From the NCBI GenBank assembly GCA_902470345.1, contig CABRGB010000051.1, positions 1-12,109 on the forward strand: a stretch of 12,109 nt of DNA, in the 5' to 3' direction. Under the pieces are notes generated by a model. It did no database searches and was not told the DNA's origin. It saw only the letters and a list, made by a program, of their open reading frames with translations. Of the stretch, positions 1 to 5,722 are shown piece after piece (the first letter of the stretch is position 1; every line of letters begins with the position of its first letter). The stretch is from an uncultured Collinsella sp. (lineage in GTDB: Bacteria > Actinomycetota > Coriobacteriia > Coriobacteriales > Coriobacteriaceae). Made by a program: the position numbers and the translations under genes.

Positions 1-617
1 TCGCCGGCTGGACCTACGACCGCGACGGTAACGACCCGGTCGACTTCAGCAAGCCCGTCCAGGGCGGCGGCGACCACGTGACGTTCTACGCCCAGTGGAC
101 CAAGGATAAGGGAACTGATGAGAACGTCAAAGACGTCCTCTACTTTGCCAACGGCGGCACGTTCTTCGACGGCAACGAGACGCTCCAGGGCGTGACCGAC
201 GGCGACGGCGTCGCCCGCCAGCCCCTGGCCCCGACCCGCGAGGGCTACACCTTCGCCGGCTGGACCTACGACTCCAAGGGTAAGGACCCGGTCGACTTCA
301 GCAAGCCGCTGGTCGGCGGCGGCGACCATGCTACCCTGTTCGCTCAGTGGACCGAGGACAAGGGAGCTGACGTTGACGAGAACAAGAACGTCAAGGATGT
401 CCTCTACTTCGCCAACGGTGGTGTATTCTTCGACGGTAATGTGACGCTCCAGGGCGTTACTGATTCCGACGGCGTCGCCCGCCAGCCCCTGGCCCCGACC
501 CGCGATGGCTACACCTTCGCCGGCTGGACCTACGACTCCGAGGGCACCGAGCCGGTCGACTTCACCAAGCCCGTCCAGGGCGGCGGCGACCACGTGACGT
601 TCTACGCGCAGTGGACC
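1..617 (+). repeat. Tandem in-frame repeats, 252 and 264 bp
   Basis: Three copies of one coding unit lie head to tail: a partial copy 1-101, a complete copy 102-353 (252 bp, 84 codons) and a complete copy 354-617 (264 bp, 88 codons). The block beginning tcgccggctggacctacgac occurs at 1, 253 and 517. The 12-bp length difference comes from four extra codons near the start of the third copy (GTDENVKD versus GADVDENKNVKD). Near-identity at the nucleotide level suggests recent duplication or gene conversion, and copy number is likely to vary between strains. Confidence 0.9.
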
Positions 618-1052
618 AAGAACGAGACGCCTGCTGTCCAGACCCACAAGGTCAATTTCTATGTTGATGGTTCCACCACTACGGTTGAGGTCGAGGACGG
701 TAAGACTGTTGCTCAGCCCAGCGATCCTTCCGTCGATGGCTTCAACTTTGTCGGCTGGTCTTCTTCCAAGGAGTCCTTCAAGAAGTTTGACTTCTCTACT
801 CCTATCACCGAGGACACCACTGTCTACGCTTTCTTTACCGCTAAGACCCCCAAGTCCGAGACGTTGAAGAAGGATGAGGGCAAGAAGCAGGTTGCTGCTG
901 ATAAGAAGGACGAGGCTAAGGCCGAGAAGAAGGACGACGCCGCCCTTGCTTCTACCGGCGATCCGACCTTCGTCGTGACCTCTGCTGCCGCCCTTGCCGG
1001 CGCTGTGGCTGTCGCTGTGGGCATGTACATGACCAAGCGTCGCGAGCACTAA
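1..1052 (+). CDS. Cell-wall-anchored InlB B-repeat surface protein, 3' part (5' end outside window)
   Basis: The reading frame is open from base 3 to the TAA at 1050-1052 (349 residues), with no start or signal peptide inside the window, so this is the C-terminal part of a larger protein. It consists of tandem repeats of the InlB B / Listeria-Bacteroides type (motifs GYTFAGW, DFSKPV and YAQWT recur), then a more divergent repeat at residues about 214-281. A Lys/Asp/Glu-rich linker (about 282-312) would span the wall. The end is a sorting signal: LASTG at 315-319, a hydrophobic stretch 322-343, and the tail TKRREH. LAXTG is the pentapeptide known for class E sortases of high-GC Gram-positives. 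It is therefore expected to be covalently attached to peptidoglycan and exposed, perhaps as an adhesin, but the ligand cannot be read from sequence. The last 400 bases use many T-ending codons (GCT, GTT, TCT), unlike the C/G-ending repeats. Confidence 0.88.
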   Translation, partial: AGWTYDRDGNDPVDFSKPVQGGGDHVTFYAQWTKDKGTDENVKDVLYFANGGTFFDGNETLQGVTDGDGVARQPLAPTREGYTFAGWTYDSKGKDPVDFSKPLVGGGDHATLFAQWTEDKGADVDENKNVKDVLYFANGGVFFDGNVTLQGVTDSDGVARQPLAPTRDGYTFAGWTYDSEGTEPVDFTKPVQGGGDHVTFYAQWTKNETPAVQTHKVNFYVDGSTTTVEVEDGKTVAQPSDPSVDGFNFVGWSSSKESFKKFDFSTPITEDTTVYAFFTAKTPKSETLKKDEGKKQVAADKKDEAKAEKKDDAALASTGDPTFVVTSAAALAGAVAVAVGMYMTKRREH

Positions 1053-1098
1053 ACTCTACTAGTGTTTACCTCCGGGCTTTATTAGCCCAAACCTGATA

Positions 1099-1134
1099 GC
1101 CGCGTGGGGACCCGACCCCCACGCGGCTTTTATG
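1099..1134 (+). terminator. Rho-independent terminator of the surface protein gene
   Basis: An 11-bp perfect stem (1099-1109 gccgcgtgggg pairing with 1117-1127 ccccacgcggc) has a 7-base loop and is followed directly by ttttatgtttt. It lies 46 bp after the stop codon. A small 5-bp hairpin (gggct/agccc, 1074-1088) precedes it. Confidence 0.88.
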
Positions 1135-1196
1135 TTTTAGTTATCTTGCTGAGTTTTGTCGGCTCCTGCATCCGTTTTTAGATGTCCACGTCATAT

Positions 1197-1235
1197 AAAG
1201 GGGCACTGCTGCGATGTGCGCAGCAGTGCCCCTTT
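1197..1235 (-). terminator. 17-bp perfect inverted repeat, terminator for the minus-strand signalling genes
   Basis: aaaggggcactgctgcg (1197-1213) and its exact reverse complement (1219-1235) enclose a 5-base loop. On the minus strand the stem ends in ccccttt followed by atatga, so it has only a short U run. It lies 29 bp past the stop of the last gene of the minus-strand island. Because the arms begin with A and end with T it could work in both directions, as a barrier between the convergent surface-protein and FHA genes. Confidence 0.75.
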
Positions 1236-1264
1236 GCGTTGATTCCTATTGTGTGAGCTCGGTC

Positions 1265-2254
1265 CTAGGCCAGCGCGCGTACGTTCGAGGAGATCTTCAG
1301 CACCAAAAAATCGGTCGAGGAGCCCAGCTTGAGCAGGTCGCCGTCGTGGATAGGAATCTGCCTGTCCTCGTCACCGGCGGAGCGCAGCGAGCGTGGCTTT
1401 TCGATAACGGTGGTCGAGCCGCTGCGTGTCACCAGCACCGTTCCATTGGTGGAGTGAAGGCCGCTTGCGAGCCATGTGCCGTTAGAAAACGCCACGCGCA
1501 GGTGCCGGTGGGATACATCGGGTCCTACGTTGGTGATGGCGTTTCGGTCGTGTGCAAAAGAGCCTAGAACCGTACCCTCGGGATCGAGGCTCAAGGGATA
1601 GATCGGCGGCAAGGCCGAGCCGTCTTTTGCAAGTCTGAGCAGCCCTAGTTTTGCAGGAGGCTCGTTGACCCTGCAGTTAGTGTCCTGCGCCTGGATCGCC
1701 TCGGCGGTTTCGAGCGTGCCAAAGGTCTGGGCTAGCTGCGTTATAGCAAAGTCTTTGACCTCGGAGGCGGCGGCATTTGGATCGGCCAGGCATCCGCAGA
1801 CCGTTAACGCAAGGAGTTCCAAAAGGCGCCGGTCGCTTTGCTTGAGACCCGGCATGACGGCGATGCGGTCAAAGATATTGCGCAGGATGGAACCATCGAG
1901 CCCCCAGTGTTCGAGCGACGTTGCCATGCGCTCGAGGGCACGCGTCGTAATGACTTGCTGGCGAGCGTTGGCGGCCGCTGGACTGCTGCCAACGCCGATT
2001 TTTACAACGGCAGCCAAGTTCTGGACGCTCTGCGAAAAAGCGGTAAACATCTCGGGGTCGATCTTATCGGTACCCGGAACGACGTGCACCACGCGTCGCG
2101 ATAGAAACGTCTTTTCGGTAATGCGAAACCTTGGGGCCGGTTTGGAGCCCATCGGCTTGTCCGAAATCAGGATGCGCGCCGCTTCTCGATTGTTGATCTG
2201 AAGGTCGCACTTAAGGAAATCAAAGAGCACCTCGGAAGGTGTTTCCGCACGCAT
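1265..2254 (-). CDS. FHA-domain protein A (downstream paralogue)
   Basis: A 329-residue cytoplasmic protein with a C-terminal forkhead-associated domain, which in this family binds phosphothreonine peptides. Visible FHA landmarks at about 227-322 are NAI (238-240), VSHRH (248-252 region, Ser249 with a following His), the STNGT strand-turn (268-272) and HDGDLLKLG near 303-311. The usual GR at the domain start reads GS (LGSFAHD), so the phosphate-contacting Arg is absent. Residues 1-220 match no domain I recognise but are shared with the FHA protein encoded at 4442-5398 (INN..AA.IL, SR..VH..PG, CL.DP, LGT.ET, LGLLR). The ATG at 2254 is chosen because AAAGGAG lies 9 bp upstream; the frame runs open to 2356 but that would overlap the kinase gene. 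It follows the kinase stop by 35 bp, so it is probably cotranscribed and may be a kinase substrate or effector. Confidence 0.85.
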   Translation of the reverse strand: MRAETPSEVLFDFLKCDLQINNREAARILISDKPMGSKPAPRFRITEKTFLSRRVVHVVPGTDKIDPEMFTAFSQSVQNLAAVVKIGVGSSPAAANARQQVITTRALERMATSLEHWGLDGSILRNIFDRIAVMPGLKQSDRRLLELLALTVCGCLADPNAAASEVKDFAITQLAQTFGTLETAEAIQAQDTNCRVNEPPAKLGLLRLAKDGSALPPIYPLSLDPEGTVLGSFAHDRNAITNVGPDVSHRHLRVAFSNGTWLASGLHSTNGTVLVTRSGSTTVIEKPRSLRSAGDEDRQIPIHDGDLLKLGSSTDFLVLKISSNVRALA

Positions 2255-2263
2255 GATGCGAGA

Positions 2264-2270
2264 CTCCTTT
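2264..2270 (-). promoter_or_regulatory. Ribosome binding site fixing the start of FHA protein A
   Basis: On the minus strand aaaggag lies 9 bases before the ATG at 2254. It rules out the upstream in-frame start at 2356. Confidence 0.8.
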
Positions 2271-2289
2271 CTGGTATCCGGTGAAGGTG

Positions 2290-4299
2290 TTAGATGCAAA
2301 AGCCGGGTAGGACATAGGTCTTTTGGTCTGGAGCGTTTCCGGGCGTTGCCCAGCAAAACACGTCGCCGTCTTTTCCAACGCGGTTAAAGTACGTCGAGTC
2401 GGCGCCCTCGCTGCAGTCGGCGCTGGGGGTGCGCTCCCAGTAGCAGATCTTTTTGCCGGCGACGGTGCGGATCATGGTATCGTTGGTGGTCAGGCCGCTT
2501 ACGCTCTGCTCGCGATAGAGCTGGTACTGATCGCCTTCTCCGCTGTAGAGGGCAGAAAGGTACTCGCTGCCATCTGCGAACGTTTCGGGCGACTGGTAGC
2601 CGCACAGCTCGCTCATGGACGGTAGCCAGAGCATGTCGTCGGTGGCGGTGATGCTGGAGGCGTCTTTGGTGCCGCCGGTGTTGTTGGTGAGCTTTCGCAC
2701 CGAGCGAATCTGATTACGGAGATTGTCGGGCAGCGTAGCCATGCCCTTGTCCGCCAACCATTCACGAAGCGACGATTGCTCCCAGCCACCCGTCGCAGCG
2801 CTGTCATTTACGGCGCGCATGGCGATGGGGGTACGGAACATAAAGGTGATGCCAGCGGGGAGGCCGTCATCGGTGAACGTGTCTGCCTTAAAGCCCACGA
2901 TCTGGACTTGTGCCTTGGTCCCATCGGAAAGCCTGACGGTTTTGGTGTTCTCGTTTTCGAGCGACTGCTTGCTGTTTACCAGGTGGTAGGTTTCGGCAAT
3001 CGCGAGCGCCTTTTTGTTGGAAGATGTCTCTTGGATTTTGCGGGAGATTAGGGCGAGTTCTTCCCAGGTGTAATCGTCGAGTGACGGCTTGATGCCGTGC
3101 GCCAGGTCGATAAGCCCCCAGCACCCCGTGGCAATGGCGGAAGCTGCGATGCCGGCAACACAGACACCGCCGAGCGTGAGCGCAGTGCGACGCGAGATGA
3201 TCGGATGGTGCGTCTGAGCCTTGTCGGAGCCGAAAGCCTTTGGTTGCTGGCTAAAGTCGACAGGTGCGGGCAGCGGCGTGCGCGGCTCAAAATCGGTGTT
3301 TTTAATCCAGGCATCGAGCTTGCCGACAATCGTAGACAGCGGCGCGCGCTGGGACTGCTCGTTATGGATGCCACTCATGATGACATCGACAAGTTTTTGG
3401 TCGCCGGGTAAGCGCGCCTCGAGCAGCTCGGGCTCGTGCTCGATCTTGTACAGGTAGGGCGACTGGTCCATATGCTCGTTTAGGCGATATGGCGTGTGGC
3501 CGGCATAGAGCGTGTAGAGCACGCTGCAGAGCTCGTATGTATCGATGCTGGGCGACGTGCGCAGCGGCGCCAGCTCGGGGATGTCGTTGGAGAGCATCTC
3601 AGGCGGGGCGAACTCGGGGGTGCCGTTGCGCCAGATGCCGGTGGACATGGTAAACGAGGGGTCCGAGCGCTTGATGCTCGAGCTGCCCAGATCGACCAGG
3701 CAAAGGTCAAAACTGCAGTGTGCAATCTGCCGGGCAAGGGGTCGGCGCGTCGTTCGAATAATGATGTTGCGCAAGGAGATATCACGGTGCACAAAAGGTG
3801 CATCGAGCTTTTGGGTACTCAGGAGGATCTCTCCCAGGCGTTTTCCGATTGCGGCGACGGTGTTTGCGGGAATGCGGCCGCCCTCGGCGGGGTCGGTTAG
3901 CTCTGCCGCGGCATCGCGAAGGGGCAGGCCTTCAATCCATTCCATAAGGATGACCGGTGTGTTGCCGGCATAACCGTAGCCATAGGTTTTGGGAAAGCCG
4001 CCCAACAGTGAGACGACTGCAAGATTGCGATACTCCTCGGTGAGCGTCTTGATGCCTGAGGGGCTGACAGCGGAGCCGTTTTCATCACAGCCGCTGAGGG
4101 GCCACAGCGTCTTGAGCGCAAAGGTCTCGCCCTCGGTGTTGGCGACCTTGCGAAGATGGTGGGAGCCGCCGCCGACTGCCCCGCAATCCAACAGGGTGGT
4201 AAAGCGGCGAATGGTATCGGAGTCTTCGGTGGTCGCAAACATGGCGTTTGGTTCAAAGGGGGACAACGCGATGATATCCATGTCCGTGTCGTACGTCAC
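2290..4299 (-). CDS. Membrane Ser/Thr protein kinase with C-terminal DUF6273-like outside domain
   Basis: A 669-residue protein. Residues about 35-335 form a Hanks-type kinase: Gly loop GAVGGGS (40-46), ATP Lys63 in FALK, helix-C Glu88/89, catalytic loop HRDISLRN (Asp173, Asn178), the metal-binding motif as DLG (Asp203) instead of DFG, APPE (Glu234) and Asp253. All catalytic residues are present, so activity is expected. A linker leads to SRRTALT (369-375) and one membrane segment (about 371-397). The outside part, about 400-669, resembles DUF6273 (GGWEQSSLREWL, then an L..LR..I..V.K.T pattern, then WLPSMSE) and has several Cys (566, 619, 629, 649, 668). This topology suggests an outside sensor controlling an inside kinase. 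The GTG at 4299 is chosen because AAAGGA lies 7 bases upstream; the in-frame ATGs at 4356, 4326 and 4281 lack a comparable site. It sits between two FHA genes. Confidence 0.87.
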   Translation of the reverse strand: MTYDTDMDIIALSPFEPNAMFATTEDSDTIRRFTTLLDCGAVGGGSHHLRKVANTEGETFALKTLWPLSGCDENGSAVSPSGIKTLTEEYRNLAVVSLLGGFPKTYGYGYAGNTPVILMEWIEGLPLRDAAAELTDPAEGGRIPANTVAAIGKRLGEILLSTQKLDAPFVHRDISLRNIIIRTTRRPLARQIAHCSFDLCLVDLGSSSIKRSDPSFTMSTGIWRNGTPEFAPPEMLSNDIPELAPLRTSPSIDTYELCSVLYTLYAGHTPYRLNEHMDQSPYLYKIEHEPELLEARLPGDQKLVDVIMSGIHNEQSQRAPLSTIVGKLDAWIKNTDFEPRTPLPAPVDFSQQPKAFGSDKAQTHHPIISRRTALTLGGVCVAGIAASAIATGCWGLIDLAHGIKPSLDDYTWEELALISRKIQETSSNKKALAIAETYHLVNSKQSLENENTKTVRLSDGTKAQVQIVGFKADTFTDDGLPAGITFMFRTPIAMRAVNDSAATGGWEQSSLREWLADKGMATLPDNLRNQIRSVRKLTNNTGGTKDASSITATDDMLWLPSMSELCGYQSPETFADGSEYLSALYSGEGDQYQLYREQSVSGLTTNDTMIRTVAGKKICYWERTPSADCSEGADSTYFNRVGKDGDVFCWATPGNAPDQKTYVLPGFCI

Positions 4300-4306
4300 G
4301 GGGCGA

Positions 4307-4312
4307 TCCTTT
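4307..4312 (-). promoter_or_regulatory. Ribosome binding site that selects the GTG start of the kinase
   Basis: aaagga on the minus strand is 7 bases before GTG 4299. The next in-frame ATG (4281) has no purine-rich site in front of it. Confidence 0.75.
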
Positions 4313-4373
4313 CGAGAAAAATGCATAGCAATAATGTTAGTGAAAAGGTAGCGCAACCGTTGCCTTAATTGAA

Positions 4374-4417
4374 AAGGTGCCGTTATTTGCAGAGGTTAAT
4401 GCAAATAAACGCACCTT
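4374..4417 (-). terminator. Imperfect hairpin between FHA protein B and kinase genes
   Basis: The 18-base arms 4374-4391 and 4400-4417 pair over 16 positions (7 bp, a 2-base mismatch, 9 bp) around an 8-base loop. Read on the minus strand, the arm ending gcacctt is followed by ttcaatt, giving a short U run 25 bp after the stop of the FHA gene. It could be a terminator or partial attenuator, leaving the kinase gene with lower or separate expression. An mRNA processing site is another possibility. Between it and GTG 4299, a weak TTGCGC / TATTGC pair (17-bp spacing) is the only promoter-like signal I see. Confidence 0.5.
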
Positions 4418-4441
4418 GTGCGTCGAAGATGTGTGGGCAGG

Positions 4442-5398
4442 CTAGTCTGTGATGCGAATGACCAAAAAACGCGTCGTGGCGCCCAAGCAAAGCGTGTCGC
4501 CGTTGTGAATCTCGACGGGGGTGTTGGCGAAGTTGGCGGGGCGGTCGCGTCGAGGCAGCTCGATAGGCTGCCGGCAGCGGTCGACGCCCGAGATCAAAAA
4601 CGATCCGTTGGTGGAGTCGAGGCCCTGCGCAAGCCAGCGTCCGTCTTGGAACCAAATGCGCAGGTGCTGGCGCGAGACATCGGAATCGACGTCGGTGATG
4701 GCGTTCCCGTCGCCAGTCAGCGACCCGATAATGCTGCCCACCGGATCCGTGGTAAGGGGACGCAGCGGCGGTCGTGCCGAGTTGCCCACGACGCGCAGCA
4801 GCCCCAGGCGAATGTCTCCCGTGGGGCGCGCGGTTGTCGAGAAAAATGAGGTGACGGTCGTCTCGACCGTGCCAAGCGTCGAGAGCATCTGGTCGGACAC
4901 AAAGGACTCGGTGTACTCGATGGCGCGGGCGGGGTCGCCAAGGCAGCCGGTAACGATAAAAAAGATCAGATGGATGTAGAGGCGATCTTTAATGTCACTA
5001 TCGTCAGTGGTCTCGATGCGCTCGACGCCGTTTCTAAAGAGCATGCCGTCGACGCCACAATTGGTAAGGGCATCCTGCATGTCTGGGACGCACGACTCCA
5101 TATAGCGTTTAGCGACCTTGCTCAGCGATTGGGGGTCGGAGCCTCGGTTTTGCATGATGAGGTTGAGTATCTGGCGCGCACTTTGTTCAAAGGGCGTAAA
5201 CAGCGGCTCGGAAAGGTCACCGGGTTTGGCGTGAACGATTTCGCGCGAGATAAACGACGGGACCGTCAAGCGTTCGGAGATGAGGCGTCCACCGTAACGG
5301 GCGTTGCCGGCCATGAGAATTTGCGCGGCGTTACCGTTGTTGATGCGACCGAGTGACTTAAGCCCGGCGTACAGAGCACAAGATGGAGTGTCAGCCAT
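4442..5398 (-). CDS. FHA-domain protein B (upstream paralogue)
   Basis: A 318-residue cytoplasmic protein, first in the minus-strand island and paralogous along its whole length to the FHA protein at 1265-2254. The FHA domain is at about 222-316: NAI (232-234), VSRQH (Ser242, Arg243, His245), STNG (262-265) and HNGDTLCLG (298-306). The start of the domain reads IGS rather than the usual IGR, as in the paralogue. The N-terminal 215 residues carry shared motifs (INN..AAQIL, SREIVHAKPG, GCLGDP, LGTVET, LGLLR) and are probably a helical domain of unknown role. The ATG at 5398 is preceded by a run of ten G instead of an ordinary ribosome binding site. It probably binds a Thr-phosphorylated partner made by the kinase encoded next to it, which is an inference from gene order. 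Confidence 0.85.
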   Translation of the reverse strand: MADTPSCALYAGLKSLGRINNGNAAQILMAGNARYGGRLISERLTVPSFISREIVHAKPGDLSEPLFTPFEQSARQILNLIMQNRGSDPQSLSKVAKRYMESCVPDMQDALTNCGVDGMLFRNGVERIETTDDSDIKDRLYIHLIFFIVTGCLGDPARAIEYTESFVSDQMLSTLGTVETTVTSFFSTTARPTGDIRLGLLRVVGNSARPPLRPLTTDPVGSIIGSLTGDGNAITDVDSDVSRQHLRIWFQDGRWLAQGLDSTNGSFLISGVDRCRQPIELPRRDRPANFANTPVEIHNGDTLCLGATTRFLVIRITD

Positions 5399-5407
5399 TT
5401 GTTTTTA

Positions 5408-5417
5408 CCCCCCCCCC
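5408..5417 (-). promoter_or_regulatory. Ten-base homopolymer tract (poly-G on the coding strand) at the ribosome binding position of FHA protein B
   Basis: Ten C in a row on the plus strand give tga-G10-taaaaacaa-ATG on the minus strand. The G run ends 9 bases before the start codon, exactly where a Shine-Dalgarno sequence is expected, and it can pair with the CCUCC of 16S rRNA. An in-frame TAA just before the ATG means the tract itself is not translated with the gene. Tracts of this length are slippage-prone in other bacteria. Confidence 0.65.
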
Positions 5418-5433
5418 TCACTCAAAAACAGCA

Positions 5434-5462
5434 TTGGATACGTAATTATCATCAATTATAGG
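5434..5462. promoter_or_regulatory. Overlapping divergent promoter candidates
   Basis: On the minus strand there is a perfect TATAAT (complement of 5455-5460) about 57 bases before the start of FHA protein B, with no good -35 box at 16-18 bp. On the plus strand TTGGAT (5434-5439) and TATAGG (5457-5462) are separated by 17 bp and point toward mfd. The two -10 boxes overlap, so the two directions could compete. Confidence 0.4.
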
Positions 5463-5617
5463 TGCTTTGCAGCTCGAAATGCTCGCTAGGGGGCGCTGGC
5501 GGTGTAAATCGCTGCCGGAAGATGGCAAATCAAAAAGCGGAGAGCGGATTAATAAGCTGGGAAAACGCGTTGGCAAAACCGTTGTGGGCAACATTTGGCA
5601 TGATGTCGCTTTGGCTT

Positions 5618-5646
5618 TTGGTCACGGGGCCGTGCGGTACCATAAA
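5618..5646 (+). promoter_or_regulatory. Candidate mfd-proximal promoter
   Basis: TTGGTC (5618-5623) and CATAAA (5641-5646) are 17 bp apart. If used, the transcript would start near 5653 and carry the hairpin at 5670-5692 in its leader. The match to consensus is weak. Confidence 0.25.
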
Positions 5647-5669
5647 CGTCAATGATCTTTGACGTACGA

Positions 5670-5697
5670 CCCGCCGAGCTTGCCTCGGCGGGCTTTT
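5670..5697 (+). terminator. Terminator-like hairpin just upstream of mfd
   Basis: A 9-bp perfect stem, cccgccgag (5670-5678) with ctcggcggg (5684-5692), has a 5-base loop and is followed by cttttgg. It ends about 15 bases before the mfd ribosome binding site. It would stop a plus-strand transcript started upstream, or act as an attenuator of mfd. Confidence 0.65.
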
Positions 5698-5711
5698 GGC
5701 GTTGCAATGCC

Positions 5712-5717
5712 GGAGGA
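5712..5717 (+). promoter_or_regulatory. Ribosome binding site of mfd
   Basis: ggagga lies 5 bases before the ATG at 5723. It selects this start over the in-frame TTG at 5696, which falls in the terminator tail. Confidence 0.8.
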
Positions 5718-5722
5718 ACAGC

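Larger units (their letters stand above)
5399..5722. other. 324-base intergenic region between the divergent FHA protein B gene and mfd
   Basis: It holds the poly-C tract (5408-5417), an AT-rich promoter zone (about 5434-5462), and about 200 bases that read on the plus strand as a possible leader with small hairpins (cacgg/ccgtg near 5623-5634; acgtcaa/ttgacgt at 5646-5665) ending in a terminator-like hairpin. Two open frames of about 46-60 codons cross it, but neither has a spaced ribosome binding site or recognisable sequence, so I call no gene. I recognise no known riboswitch or small RNA family. Confidence 0.5.

Noticed and set aside
1..617. CRISPR-like repeat array
   Set aside because: The repeats are 252-264 bp, contiguous and in frame within a surface protein, with no short repeat-spacer pattern.
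2255..2356. Longer N-terminus for FHA protein A starting at 2356
   Set aside because: It would overlap the kinase coding region by more than 60 bases and lacks a ribosome binding site, whereas ATG 2254 has AAAGGAG at 9 bases.
4300..4356. Longer kinase N-terminus starting at 4356 or 4326
   Set aside because: The added residues contain no kinase motif, and the AAAGGA site lies within that extension, pointing to GTG 4299.
5462..5662. Small open frames of about 46-62 codons upstream of mfd
   Set aside because: No properly spaced ribosome binding site, no conserved motif, and two overlapping frames compete. A leader RNA or plain intergenic DNA explains the region as well.
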